64,000 bases of DNA. Origin: Isoetes taiwanensis (taxonomy: Eukaryota > Streptophyta > Lycopodiopsida > Isoetales > Isoetaceae). Positions 33,541 to 44,989 of the stretch are shown piece by piece. The DNA lies in NCBI GenBank assembly GCA_021234155.1, contig JAJEKV010000097.1, positions 3,476,074-3,540,073 of the forward strand, written 5' to 3'. Below the pieces are notes generated by a model, which had not been told where the DNA came from, searched no databases, and saw nothing but the letters and a program-made list of their open reading frames with translations. Every line of letters begins with the position of its first letter. Positions within the stretch are counted from its first letter, which is position 1. The position numbers and the translations under genes were made by a program.

Positions 33541-34369
33541 CAAAAAATGAAAAAACATGAATGCAAACAACTTAGGGTGGGAAGGGAGGGAACTGAGACC
33601 AAAAAACTGTTGTGAGAAGATGCCGATAATGGAGAAAAAGCCCAACAACATATATATATAGCCTCGTCTCTCCCCAAAATGGCGATCCGACGATGTCAAA
33701 TCACATGCATTTTGGTGATGACTTGTCTGGAGGGGGGAAACCGGCCGATCAAAAGAGAACTTCCATGTCAAAGCCTAGGGTGATGAGACAGGGATATCAA
33801 GTCAGCATTGGCACAAAAGGAAGATGGTGTCGAACAATAGGTAAGGTGGATCTAAAAAGGAAAAAGAAGAGTTAAATACATTAAGGAAAGGGAATAAAGA
33901 CAACAATTCCTCAAGGTTAAAATGCTAAAAAAGTCAACACTAGGCTTAGGTGCTATCAATATAAGTTCCAAGAAAAACCAAGTTTGAGGTGTTATAAACA
34001 TAATAGACCAATCTAAGTAGACTATTTAAGGCGGCTTCGATAGTAAAAACCAACTAGTATCAACTAGTATAAACCAACAATAGTAAGAAACAATATCTAA
34101 ATGTGATGGTGTCAAGCATATGTGGGTGAAAAATATTACGTTACTAGAAAAAACGTATAAACCAATAAAACACAATATCCTAAGTTGGTAACAAACGTCC
34201 ATGGCGTAAAAAAGACAAGGTACGTTAGAAAAATATATTCAAAAGAATAGAAACAAATGTATTCAAAAAGAAAAGGAAAATAGAAACAAATATACTCGAA
34301 AAGAAAACATATTCGAAAGAAAATAGAAATGAATGTACCTAAAAGAAAATAAACTATGTCAACACAAGA

Positions 34370-34440
34370 ATTTGAACCCGTCACCATAAGTTAAAGAGCA
34401 TTGCCTGCTAACCACTATTACCCACAGGCATTAATAACAA
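34370..34440 (-). mobile_element. tRNA-like SINE head candidate
   Basis: The minus strand reads TAGTGGTTAGCAGGCAATGC and, about 25 bases later, GACGGGTTCAAATTC. These fit a polymerase III A box and B box with tRNA spacing, and an anticodon-arm-like segment lies between. Downstream on the minus strand the sequence turns into degenerate TTTCGAATATATTTG repeats down to about 34225. I saw no good acceptor stem, so a functional tRNA is unlikely. Confidence 0.4.
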
Positions 34441-34469
34441 GCAATTTACGTTCTGTATATATTATTCGA

Positions 34470-34590
34470 GTAGCGGAGGATGCAAAGAAGCATGCACATG
34501 TCCACAAAGAAGCGGAGCATGCAAAGAAGCATGCATGCAAAGAAGCGGAGCATGCAAAGAAGCATGCGAAAGGGAAAACAGGGAAAGACG
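34470..34590 (+). repeat. Short tandem GCGGAGCATGCAAAGAAGCAT
   Basis: Three to four copies of a 20-30 bp unit built on GCGGAGCATGCAAAGAAGC. The plus strand is open and would encode AEHAKKHA repeats, but the open frame is a product of the repeat, not evidence for a gene. Confidence 0.65.
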
Positions 34591-35348
34591 AATTCGAGAA
34601 AATATAACGGCGGAACAAGCAGGGATTGACGACAACGGATGTGTTTAAGAGGAAGAAGTTTGATGCCAGGAAGCAGGCACCAGTACAAACGTGGGATACA
34701 ACAGGGAAAAACGTGAAAAAGCATGAAAAAATAGGCCTACAAGCAGTCAGGACATAGCTATGTTACAATTACAGAGAAAGAAGGAGATGATGATCTGATC
34801 AAAGCATATGAGATAACGAAATTTTGATTTGGGTTTAGATTCACTGTGATAAACCTGGTGTCAAATTCAGAGAAAAACATACAACCCTAATTGAACAATA
34901 GGATAAAGAATGAAAAGCCCTACAATAACGAATATGAAGATGCTATGATGATGCAATCAAAATAGCTATAGAACAAGAAGCAGCAAGCGATGCTTGGCAC
35001 AACCGACGGAAGCAGCAGCCCACAATTGCCAACCAAAGATTTCTCATGCGAGATAAAAAACATGTAGAGATAGAAAAAAATTAAGAAGCATTGCTGAACA
35101 TCCAGAGAAAAGAATGAACTCAAACGATTAGGTGCTATCACCACACCAAGAGAAGCATCGAGCGCCATAACGAGAAAAGCATACAAGGTAACCAACATGG
35201 CAAATCTCCAATGAACAAGAGGAATGAAAGTGGAACTAAGACCAAAAAACTATTGTGAGAAGACGCCGATAATGAAGAAAGAGCCCAACAACGTATATAT
35301 AGCCTCGTCTCTCCCCAAAATGGTGATCCGACGGTGTCGAATCGCATG

Positions 35349-37563
35349 CATTTATCGCAAACTAGAAATATATTAGCTCTGCAACTTTTTTTACCTATAT
35401 ACTCCAGACTGTTAATAAAAAATCCCCATGATGTTATGCATTTCCACGAACTAAGCAGGAGGATCATTTCTAGACTATTCGCTAGTGATGAAAATGTAGG
35501 ATGAAGTTGTTGTGTTAATAAAAAGTCTCAATTTGCCTCAAAGGGGGGGCTCGAAGCGCAATACTTTCTTATGAAGTAGCCCATCACTAAAATGTGACAA
35601 GTTTTCTGGGGCAATAGAAAGTAGAGACCACCAATTAGTATATGAAACTCATGATGGGTATTTTATCTCATTTATGTTATTCAAATGTTCAGGTACAACC
35701 ATTAATAACATACATGGCCTGATTTGTTTGTATGTCCTTCAAAAAAGTTTCTCACCATTACTTTTTTTTTTTAAATATAACTTTAAGTTCAGGCCGTTCA
35801 TTGTTCAGAATAAAACAATTTAGTTAACAGATTTTATTAGCTGTGTGTAACATTATAATTATCATATTATTGTTATCTATGTCAAAATGCTTGTGATGTT
35901 CACCCGTCTGCACTCTATATATTTCTGTCAAAATGCTTGTGACATTTGAGCCATCTGCACTCTGCATCTTCGTATATGTTGCTCTCTCCACTCATCTAGC
36001 TATCCTCTCTTTTTTTTTCATCTTTACTAGAGGCTTAGATACTCACATATAATGACATTATCTTCAATATGCTCCCATGTTCCTTTTGATAAGCTTTTAA
36101 TGATAGTTATTCATGCAAGGAGTGAATCTCATTGCTTCCCATATTGATATATGCAAAACATGACTATCTTAACATAGGATCTCGCCTCATATGAAGACGA
36201 CGATAGCAAGATTCAGGTGTAGCTCGCATCATCTACGCATTGAGACCGAGAGATGGAGTGGCACTCCTAGGGAAGAAAGGTTGTGCCTTGTTTGTACTCA
36301 ACAACAGGTTGAAGATGAAAGGCACTCCCTTCTGCAATGTCCAACATATCTTGATACACGGGAAAAATTCAATATTTATATTCAAACAGTAGAGTCATAC
36401 CGTGATCTACTCATGAGACTTTAACAGTTGTAATTAGGCTCTATGAACTTAAGGTCCGAAAGAGCTAGATTAATTCATTTTATTTCATATTTTGATGAAG
36501 TGATGGCGCTCCTTGGATAGGCTAGAATTGCAAAAGGGTCTAGGGGTCTAGTAGGGTTAGTGTGCTTAAAAGAAAAGGGAAAACTATGTGAGATGCATCC
36601 TCAAATAAAATTCCAATTTGAAATTTCTATTTCACGTCCCAAAAAAAACGTTTGCAATGTTGCTAAAGAAATAAAAGATGACATAAAAATTATGTATTTA
36701 TTTATTAATTTCTAAAAAAGAATAAACAATGTATGTTAATTTCATGGAGCATGTGCACTGGCAAATAAAAGGTTGATGTGGGGAGTTATAGTAATGGTAA
36801 TACGGGGCTGGGGAGGAGCACTGAAAAGGTGGCAGTATTAATGGTGAAGGATACACATAAGGATACCCATGTTCCTTTTGATATAAGGTTTTTGATGATA
36901 GTTATTCGTGCAAGGAGTGAATCTCATCGTTTCCTTTACATCTTTTGGCTTTTTTTTTTTTTTTTTTTTTTTTTTTTTCTATGTTACGTTTCTTGGTCCC
37001 TCCCCCCCCCCCCCTTCTCTTCATTCGTGTTGCTTTACTATAGTTTAATTGTACATCACTTAAGAGGCCTGGAGTGTTTCCCTCAACTTCTGCTAGTATT
37101 TTGCCAACGCAAGAGATCTATCTCAAAGATAATGAATAATGCTAGTTGAAGGACATACAAACAAATCAGGCTATGTAAGTTATTAATGGTTGTACCTGAA
37201 CATTTGAATAACATAACTGAGATAAAATACTCATCATGAGTTTCACATACTAATTGGTAGTCTCTACTTTCTACTGCTCCGGAAAACTTGTCACGTTTTA
37301 GTGATGGGCTACTTCATAAGAAAGTATTGCACTTCAAGCCCTTTGAGGCAAAATGAGATTTTTTATTAACATAACAACTTCATCCTACATTTTCATCACT
37401 ACATGTGAGTAGTCTAGAAATGATCTTCCAGCTCAGTTTAAAGCAGAAAACTCGTGGAAATGCGTAACATCATGGGAATTTGTAATTAACAGCTTGGAGT
37501 ATATAGATTACAAAAAAAAAAAAAAAAAAAAAGCAGAGGTAATATATTTCTAGTTTGCGATAA
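35349..37563. repeat. Inverted repeat arms enclosing scrambled copies of the 27-29 kb region
   Basis: 35349-35760 is the reverse complement of about 37147-37563. Inside are a direct copy of the 27280 segment (35750-36120), a LINE fragment (36191-36424), an inverted copy of the extensin 3' end and its flank (36520-36862), and a second direct copy (36865-37142). The junction at 36862 joins opposite orientations of sequence that is contiguous in the left locus. Confidence 0.7.
36191..36424 (+). pseudogene. LINE C-terminal zinc-finger fragment
   Basis: Open frame reading RCSSHHLRIETERWS, then RLCLVCTQQQVEDERHSLLQ and CPTYLDTRE. It corresponds to the 3' end of the LINE ORF2 at 39800-40246 (AHHLRIETGRC, VCQCCQTGSIEDACHTFQ, CPAYDQIR). 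Only about 75 codons remain. Confidence 0.8.
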
Positions 37564-37712
37564 ATTAAATAAGGAATTGAACAATATAAACCATCAATTG
37601 ACAACCAAAGTACATAAGGAGATTCTTTGAGAGATTAGATGAACCCTTTGCATCTCTCAATCTCTCTTCTCATTTGATTCATCATCTGCAAGCTTAAATA
37701 TGTCCATGTATC

Positions 37713-38809
37713 TTTCCTTCTTTTCAATCCAGCTTGCACCTGACATCTCACCAATTATGAGAAATATGATCATTGCTTGGAATAAAATTTCTGGTTGCTA
37801 TGAACATCAGGGGGTTAATAATTTTAATACTCATACTTCAATTTTCTGGAATTCTACTCTCTCAAATTCTAGAAATACTCCCCTAGCATTCAAGCATCCT
37901 AGGATTTACAGGAAATGGAAAAATGCTGGAATTAATACCATTGGGGATCTACAAATGAATAATAGATGGATCACATGGACAGCTCTAAAGAGGAAATTGA
38001 ATGGTACTCTGTCTGATAAAAAGCTCTACAACTACATAAAAGCCTTTTTATCAAATTCTGATCTCAGAACTAATGCCTTGCTTATGGACTGGATTTGTAA
38101 GGGTAAGCCTAAATATAAGGTCTCCACTGTATACAGCCTGCTAGCAAACAATGATAAGCCTTCTAAAGCTAAACATTACTGGAATATCAATGATGAGTTC
38201 GACTCTAAGCTCTGCAAGAATATTTGGCTTTCATTCTGTACCCCTAAAATTTCTTTCTTCATTTGGTTAATGGCAAATAAAAGCCTTCCTAATTTGGAAT
38301 CTGCTGCCAAACTTTACAATTCTAGCAGACTTCATAATGGTCTGGTCCCTATATCCTCGATTTGTGCTTTATGTCAAGATTCAGCTGAGTCAATGATCCA
38401 TATTTTCCATTGTAGGAAGCTAAATGACTTATGGAATTGGTGTGAGGATAAATTCAATGTTAAAAAAGCTAATTCCTTCATTGATTATTTTTTAACCAAT
38501 GATGCGTTCTATAACACTCTTCTTTTCATTATTTTATGGAATATTTGGGAACACAGGAACAGATGTTTATATGGGAACCATCTGACATCCATTTTTTGGA
38601 TTAAAATAAACATCATTCATGAATTGCAAAGTACTGCTACTGTTCAAAAAGGGCAGAATGATTCATTAAGCGAAAAATGGAATAGTATTGGAAGATTCTA
38701 TGGAAAGTTTAATTTATTCAAATTGCATTGTTCAAATACTAACAGTCTTTATTATGATTATGCTAGAATATCTGGAGTTTTGCAAGAGGGATCTGGACAC
38801 CAGCTTTGA
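37713..38809 (+). pseudogene. LINE reverse-transcriptase C-terminal region (zf-RVT), copy B
   Basis: An open frame that enters from the 5' flank and ends at TGA 38809. It shows KHPRIYRKWKNAGIN, KYKVSTVYSLLAN, CTPKISFFIWLMANKSLPNL, CALCQDSAESMIHIFHCRKL and FIILWNIWEHRNRCLYG. The zinc-finger cysteines and His are intact (C-x2-C, then H-x4-C). Polymerase and endonuclease domains are absent. Confidence 0.83.
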
Positions 38810-39215
38810 TCACAAAGAAGCTATTAGATATAAGGGTCAGATCAACACACAGGTTAATGCTTATCAGGATTACTATTGGAAATCCAAAATTCATGAGAGA
38901 ATCTTCCCAAGGCTTGAGGAATTCCCGATTTCAGAGATTCAGTGGGCATATAAGTTTTGCAAGAGTACTTACCAGATGTACACCTTATTCTGGTTTTTGC
39001 AAACCACCAGCATGCAAATGACAGAGAAGCAGTTCACATATTACAGGGAATGCTATTACTACCACAGGGGAAAAGCAGATGCATATGGGAATTTGCTCAT
39101 CTTAATGGCCACATCCTCTGTTTCTGATTTACTAGAATGTTTGGACTGGGGAAGGCAAACCAACTTTATCCTGAAGTCGACCTTCTCTGATCATTTTCCA
39201 TTCCTTGATCCATAG
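38766..39215 (+). pseudogene. Second overlapping LINE ORF, copy B
   Basis: Read in the +1 frame from within the end of the zf-RVT ORF: LEFCKRDLDTSFDHKEAI, EIQWAYKFCKSTYQMYTLFW, QFTYYRECYYYHRGKADAYG and NLLILMATSS. The frame relation and order equal those of copy A at 31225-31712, although the two elements are much diverged. Confidence 0.65.
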
Positions 39216-39799
39216 ACTTTGTTTCCACATCTAATCTGCTATTGTGTTGTCATATTTCATCTCCAATTTTTCAGGTAATTGGCGACTCTATGCTGTCACA
39301 AGGACCTTCAAACATTTCAGATTATCAAGAAGCAGGATTCCAATTTTTATCTTATAGAGACATAAGGCAGTATTTATCAGTATAATTTTGTTCTAAGATG
39401 CATATCACTCCACTACTACTTGGATATGCATTGGAATATCTACAAACTTTATTTTATGTTTTGCTCACCTTTTATTCTAGTATGTTGATCTACTTTGGTC
39501 AAATACTTGAATAATATGTACTTTTTTTTTATCTATAATTAATGGAAAAAATCTCATTCCCTCAAAAAAAAAAAAAAAAAAAGCTATGATGAACACTTTT
39601 AGCCAATAGTTGGAAAAGGGAGTTCTATAGAATAGAATAGAATATAATAGAATTGTTTTTATCGTCCACGGAGACCAATCGGCTTATGGGACCCAATATA
39701 AAAAGCGCAGCAGTCACATTACTGCCCGGATTAAAAAACCCCCGCCCCGAAGGGTTTTCGAGGGAAAAACCGTGGCAGCAATAAGACTGCTGACAACGA

Positions 39800-40816
39800 T
39801 TAAATGGTTGACTGGGGGCATATCTGAGCCCTCAAGTCCAGTACTTCCTGAATGTATGATCCGAGTGAGCGCACCGAAGTCGTGCCCAGTATCATGTGTA
39901 GCGGCTCATCTGGTCTAATCAACTGAGCATAGCGTGTCCGAATCTGATCATATGCTGGGCAGCTCTGGAAAGTGTGACACGCATCCTCTATAGATCCTGT
40001 CTGGCAGCACTGACAAACCCTATCCTGACGTGGCTCCCCAATGCATCGACCTGTCTCAATCCGGAGATGGTGGGCACCTGTGCGAATGGAGGCGATATGC
40101 CTGCGCTTTTTCATGGGCAGATGTGAACGTAGGTAGCATTGTGGGCCTCGTTCTAATGTGGGATTTATGTGCTGCTTGTAATGTGCTGTTTTGACTTGCT
40201 CCGTGGCCCCTGAATCCCAAAGCTTGCCGGGAGAAACAAGCATCAAGGTAACATCTCAGTACCGCCACGACCGCCTCTTTTCTATCCGGATGCACATGTG
40301 CTCTCGACATTCCATCTAGTTAGCCACTGCAGTCTTTTATCCTTCCAACAATTCTTGAGTCGTTGTGGTCCCATTGCCACTGCATAAGCCAAGTGCGGTA
40401 GACGATCATCATCCATATTTACCACCTTCTGGAAATAGACGATGTGTCTATCAAGAGCCGCCACCGAAGTGGCGGTGAAACCCGCTCTTGCAACAAAATT
40501 TGATATGGGACCGCGGGATTTCACTCCTCGGTGCCCGCTTTAAGAAGGCCTTTTGCACCTGTTCTAAGTCACTCCAAGTAGCAAGGGACACCACTAGGCC
40601 CCAGACTTCAACCCCGTACAAAAGAACGGGCTCTACCAATACCCTGAACAGATGTGCCTGATGTCCCCAATCATACAATTCTGCTCTGTGGTTATTTTTC
40701 TGCATTGCATAAAGCGCTTTCCAGCCTGCTGCTACATGCAATCTTATGGAAGTGTCCCAGCATAGTGTAGAAGGAAACTCCACTCCCAGATACTTGTAGG
40801 TGGGTGTCACCTCCAC
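39800..40816 (-). pseudogene. LINE ORF2: C-terminal region and Cys-rich finger, broken
   Basis: Pieces in three frames: YKYLGVEFPSTLCWDTSIR, LVEPVLLYGVEVWGLVVS, VVNMDDDRLPHLAYAVAMG, then AHHLRIETGRCIGEPRQDRV, CQCCQTGSIEDACHTFQSCP and the end. The C-x2-C...H...C finger is complete. This is the post-polymerase region shared by many LINEs, and the fragment at 36191-36424 is a relative. Confidence 0.8.
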
Positions 40817-41905
40817 TTGTTGCCCTCGGTAAGTGAATGAAGGGGGCCTTGGATGGCGCGATGTATGAGATTAGGACCACCTTAGTCTTGGCCAGGTTGA
40901 CGTTCATGTCTGTGGCCTGGCAGAATGTATCCAGAGCATCTAGGTGAGACTGCATATCCTCTGGAGTGTGAGCTAAGAGGTCAACATCATCTGCATAGAT
41001 GAGTTGCCTGATGACCTGATGCAAAAGTTGGGTCCCGCCACCCCCATTGTCCATGAGCCAGTGTTCCAACTGGTCAATGTACAGACCAAACAATGTTGGG
41101 GAAAGAAGACATCCCTGGCGGACCCCAATACTGCTAGTGAATGGTTGTCCCGTCATCCGCATCTGACCTGAACAACTCTCGTACAACCTGTATACTGCAT
41201 TTTGCATATCTACAGGAAACTCCAGTTGCCGCAATCTTTCCCATAACTTTTCACGAGGCACAGTGTCAAAAGCCTTCGCAAAGTCAACAAAGCAATAATA
41301 CAGGTCCCGCCGACGGTTTCTGCTATCCTCAACCAAAGTCCTCAATGTGAAGATATGATCAATGGTTGAATGCCAGGGTCTGAACCCTGCTTGCGTGAGA
41401 GCTCGCACACCTGTTGCTTCTGCCCACCTGGTCAATTTTGTTGCTCAATAATGCCAGCTAGTAGTTTGGCAAACACCGAACTGACCATGATTGTTCGGTA
41501 ATTGGTTGGACTATGGAGATCTCCTGCCTTGTAAATGGGGACAACTCTGCTTGTGGTCCACTGCTGGGGGAATCCTTCCTGTAGTGCTCTATTGAACATA
41601 GTGGTTAGGACTGGTACCATAGGCTCCCCTGCCCACTTGAGCAACTCTGCCTGCATACTATCCAGGACCATTGCTTTCCCATTGGCCAAACGCTGCAGAC
41701 CCTGGGTAACATCATCCTCTGTGATTTCTAATGTCGGACCATTCTGTGGGGGTATGAGTGCTCGTGTCCCTTGAGGATCATAGAGTTGCTGCAAGTATTG
41801 TTCCCACTGCTCATTAGTGATGTTCCCCGTAGGCTGGGCCCTTGCGCCAAAAGGTTTTAGGATGGCTTTCCAACATGTAAAACATTTCCCTTTGATGATG
41901 TGCAA
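40692..41905 (-). pseudogene. LINE ORF2: reverse transcriptase, in two frames
   Basis: The N-terminal part at 41905-41432 reads LANGKAMVLDSMQAELLKW and VVPIYKAGDLHSPTNYRTI. The catalytic part at 41435-40692 reads LTQAGFRPWHSTIDHIFTL, YYCFVDFAKAFDTVPR, VRQGCLLSPTLFGLYID and LIYADDVDLLA. The YADD pair is intact. The frame changes at about 41433, inside a run of Gln codons (CAA/CAG), and again after 40700. Confidence 0.86.
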
Positions 41906-42050
41906 TGTACTGAGATTTCTTTGCCTTCAAGAAAGCACGATACTGTGTGGTGGCATGTGGGCGCATTGCAGGATCTGTGATCTGGCGGAGCCGGCATTTG
42001 TATTCCTTACACTCAGCATCAAACCACCGATTACGTGGGAATGTTGCAGT

Positions 42051-43094
42051 TCATGTGATACTCCTCGGGCATGCTATTCCAAAACATCTTTCTGCGACAG
42101 TACCAAGTAGCTCAATCAGCTGACATGTTTGCTGCTCTAGCGTGGGGGCCTGCAAAATTCCTGAAAGGTCATCTATGAGCATATCAGCATAATCCTTTGC
42201 CTGCTCATAATCCAATCGCAAGTGAGGTATACGAGGAGCTGCCGTAGAAGGGGTTCTAGCAGCCTGCCAAGCCAACTGCAGGTAGAGTGGAAGGTGATCT
42301 GAGTCGGTCTCCTCATCTCTACTGTCTGTGCCTACCCGAAAGTGGTTGATCAAATGTACATCCTGCTCAGCGACTAATAGATAGTCCACCACACTAGATC
42401 CTCCACCCTGATTCTCTTGTCTGCAGGTGCACTTACAGGAGGAAGGCCACTGTGCCAGGCCATTACAAATTACCAAGTCAAAGACACCACATAGTAGAAG
42501 CAACTGCCTGCCAAAGCGCGTGACCTGACTATCATCTGATGTTCGTGGCCAAGCCGCCTCCGCGGGGCGCAACTGTAACACATCCTGAGCCAAATGATCA
42601 AGTCTCATGGGCTGCTCTGCTCCTGTCCGTGCATTGAAGTCCCCAAGGAGTACCACACTACCCAACTGTCTATGTTGTTGTATGTCATCATATAGATCGA
42701 CATATGGAGCTAGCCTGTCCACATCTGAGTGGGCATGGTAAAAGTTACTTTCTGCATGTGGAAAGTAGCAAGCAGCCAAGAAGAGAGGGTTGTCACTATA
42801 ATTCTGCACCCGCACCCACAAGTACCGGTTGTGTCTGTCAATCTTGTGCAGGAAGATCAACTGTGTCAAAGACTCCTGGTAATAACAGGCAACCCCTCCA
42901 TGTCCCCTCTTGCCTGTACAGCTATTGAAGACTGAGAAATGTCGATAGCCTAGAAGATCGGGTAGCCTGTGTCCTGCGTGCTCCCATGTCTCCATGAGGA
43001 AGATGAGATCCATATCTGCAGCAACAGAGTTGAGACTATCCCCCTTCTGCCATGGGAAACCTCGACAATTCCAGGAGACCACCCGAAGGCACAT
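42051..43094 (-). CDS. LINE ORF2: AP-like endonuclease domain
   Basis: 347-codon open frame. The catalytic blocks are all present: VVSWNCRGFP (Asn), FLMETWEH (Glu), ACYFPH (Tyr), VLLGDFNARTG (Asp, Asn) and TDSDHLPL (Asp-His). This nicks target DNA to start target-primed reverse transcription. The frame is lost shortly before the reverse-transcriptase part at about 41905. Confidence 0.87.
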   Translation of the reverse strand: MCLRVVSWNCRGFPWQKGDSLNSVAADMDLIFLMETWEHAGHRLPDLLGYRHFSVFNSCTGKRGHGGVACYYQESLTQLIFLHKIDRHNRYLWVRVQNYSDNPLFLAACYFPHAESNFYHAHSDVDRLAPYVDLYDDIQQHRQLGSVVLLGDFNARTGAEQPMRLDHLAQDVLQLRPAEAAWPRTSDDSQVTRFGRQLLLLCGVFDLVICNGLAQWPSSCKCTCRQENQGGGSSVVDYLLVAEQDVHLINHFRVGTDSRDEETDSDHLPLYLQLAWQAARTPSTAAPRIPHLRLDYEQAKDYADMLIDDLSGILQAPTLEQQTCQLIELLGTVAERCFGIACPRSIT

Positions 43095-43297
43095 TCCCTA
43101 TTTGTTAGTAGCAGAGGCATGCGCAGATTGAGTTGTGGTGGAAGAGTGGGAAGCGGTAGCAAACTGAGTCCACGACAGACCCAGTGAGAAGCAAAGAGGG
43201 GTTGGGGCGCAGGAGAAGCAAGAGGAGTTGGGGTGGCATATGACTAAAGAGTAGTGGCGGTGGCGCCAGGGCTGGAGCAGACGGTGGAGGAGCATGA

Positions 43298-44852
43298 TCA
43301 GTGGAGGTGGGGGATGCAGCTGAATGGCCCGGAGGGTCTGCAGCAACATTCGGTGAGTGAAAAATGTGCATCTTGCCAGCGGATGCCTCGAACCTTGGTG
43401 AGCTCACGCCTGCGGGACTCTTGTTGCGCTGGGGTGAGGTCTCGGTCCACATACAAGGCTGTTCTCTTCAATTGTTTGCCACCGGGCGCTAAGATGGCAT
43501 CCCCGTGCATTTGCATATCTCACTCTTGTGAATATGACAATACGGTTGTAGGCAGAACGTCGAGCACCATGATGGCTGGCTCGAGCAATGTGTACAGGCC
43601 TAGGCTTGATGATCTGCATCTGGAGTCGGTGAATGAGATTCTCTCCCTCTTCTTCTGGGAGGCCACGGATCACCAAATTATGACATCTCCGTCTGCGTTC
43701 ACTAAGCTCACGTGGATCAACGTTTGCTGGGACAGCATGTACCGCTTCTTTGTCTCAGGAGTTGAAGGCGCCAGACGGTGTCCATGAACAGGAGGGTCCT
43801 GTTGGCGTGGAGGGAATGGTGAAGTAGGGCGTCGTGGTGCCCGCCCAGACTGACTTCGCATGGGTGCTTGAGCATGGGTGGCAGCTGAGGTGCCTGAGAT
43901 TGCCTCCGCCTTCTGAAGCCGAGAGCTCAGCTCCTGCTGGAATTGTTTCTGCCGCTCCAACTCGTATACACAATTTTGCAAGGCCTCGTGTGCATTGGCA
44001 TGGAGTCCTTTCCCCTATTGTATTGTAGCTTCTCGTAGCTCGTGTGCCTCTTGCTCTTGAACAAGGGAACGCTGTTCCAACTTCTGTATCCTAGAGGCAA
44101 CCACATCATCTGCCGATGTTAAGGTGATCTCCATTGCGCTGACCCTCTTCTGAAGGGCCTGCTGTAGCAACTGGCTTTCGTTTAGTTGCTATCTGAAATG
44201 CCCCCTGAGTGGCAATGACATCCGCAATGTCCGATCGAAGACGGGAGATATCAGTGACCATCTCCTGCTCAATTCTCTCCTTGTCCTTCATTATAACTTC
44301 ATCTCTGGTAGACATGGTATCTATTTGTGCCCGGAGGCCAACAAGAGTCTGTCTATCCTGCTCCCTTTCAAACTGCAACAAGCGAATACTATCAAGCAAT
44401 TGTTGCACTTGGGTCTCAATGCCTGCAAAGTGTTGCTTTACTATAGCCAGTTGCTTCTTAAGCACCTGGGGGACGGAGGCTTGTTGCTCTTCTACCAGGT
44501 ATGAGATCTGAGTGGTGTGATCCTCAACCATCGCCTGTGTTTGTCTCCACCTCTCATGGCATGACTGGTGTGCCACCCTTGTGGAATCAGAGTCTAAGGT
44601 CTGCAAAGCTGGGTCTGTCGACTGTGCTGCTGGCTGAGCTGAGCTTGTCACCTGAGCCTTTGCACGAGCCTCCTTCTTCATGGAAGAGGCTTCTCCCTTG
44701 GCCTGACTGCTAGGTCTAGGTCTCTTGCGCGGTGGGCCGCCTGTATGCTCCTCCCAAGTGGGCATGTCAGGCAGATGTGTCTGAGTCTGGGTCTGGGTCT
44801 GGGTCTGGGTCTGGTTCTCGAGTTGGGTTGGGGATGTCCTGAGAGTGTCCAT
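43298..44852 (-). pseudogene. LINE ORF1 (coiled coil and RRM-like domain), broken
   Basis: Starts at Met 44852 with a QTQTQT run (from a GGGTCT microsatellite). A long Gln/Glu-rich coiled coil follows (VEEQQASVPQVLKKQLAIVK, then QVQQLLDSIRLLQFEREQDR). The second half, in other frames, has LVIRGLPEEEGENLIHRLQM, then SAYNRIVIFTRVRYANA and LYVDRDLTPAQQESRRREL. That is the ORF1p RRM-like pattern of L1-type elements, which binds the element RNA. At least two frame changes separate the parts. Confidence 0.75.
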
Positions 44853-44989
44853 GAGTACCTAGACAGAACTTGAATCAAGCTGACCAACAAATTAGGGCAA
44901 GGCAAGGGAATATGTGAAGCCCTAATCCAGAATCCAAAAGAGCAAACCGGCCAAACAATTGCTGTTCTGACAGAAATAACTTAGCCAAC

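Larger units (their letters stand above)
33585..35335 (+). repeat. Direct repeat pair with a TATA-like box
   Basis: 33585-33690 and 35230-35335 share about 110 bp: GACCAAAAAACT, TTGTGAGAAGA, CCGATAATG, then TATATATAGCCTCGTCTCTC and CCCAAAATGG. The TATATATA followed by a pyrimidine-rich start looks like a core promoter in both copies. They could be LTR-like ends of a small element (about 1.75 kb between them), but TG...CA termini and a primer site were not found. Confidence 0.55.
32640..35345. other. Repeat-rich region without a supported gene
   Basis: No coding region was recognised. It contains a minisatellite (33316-33540), a direct repeat of about 110 bp (33585-33690 and 35230-35335), a tRNA-like SINE candidate and a short tandem at 34470-34590, described separately. 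A word GTCTGGAGGGGGAAAC appears at about 32655 and 33724. A GC-rich hairpin-like word set (CCCCGCCC, GGGTTTTCGAG) at 32895-32930 recurs at 39740-39775. Confidence 0.5.
37713..39582 (+). mobile_element. 5'-truncated LINE (copy B)
   Basis: Same family as copy A and the same orientation; ends in CCCTC and a poly(A) of 19 at 39564-39582. Its flanks match, inverted, 32470-32640 on the left and 32176-32225 on the right. The insertion is therefore real, and about 245 bp of target (the equivalent of 32226-32470) is missing. No clear target-site duplication was seen. Confidence 0.82.

Noticed and set aside
34370-34440. Functional tRNA gene on the minus strand
   Set aside because: A and B boxes fit, but I found no paired acceptor stem or clean anticodon arm. 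A SINE head is more likely.
39735-39780. Bacterial-type terminator hairpin (CCCCGCCCCGAAGGG region)
   Set aside because: The genome is eukaryotic and the sequence belongs to the LINE 3' UTR; a related word set at 32895-32930 suggests a repeat rather than a terminator.
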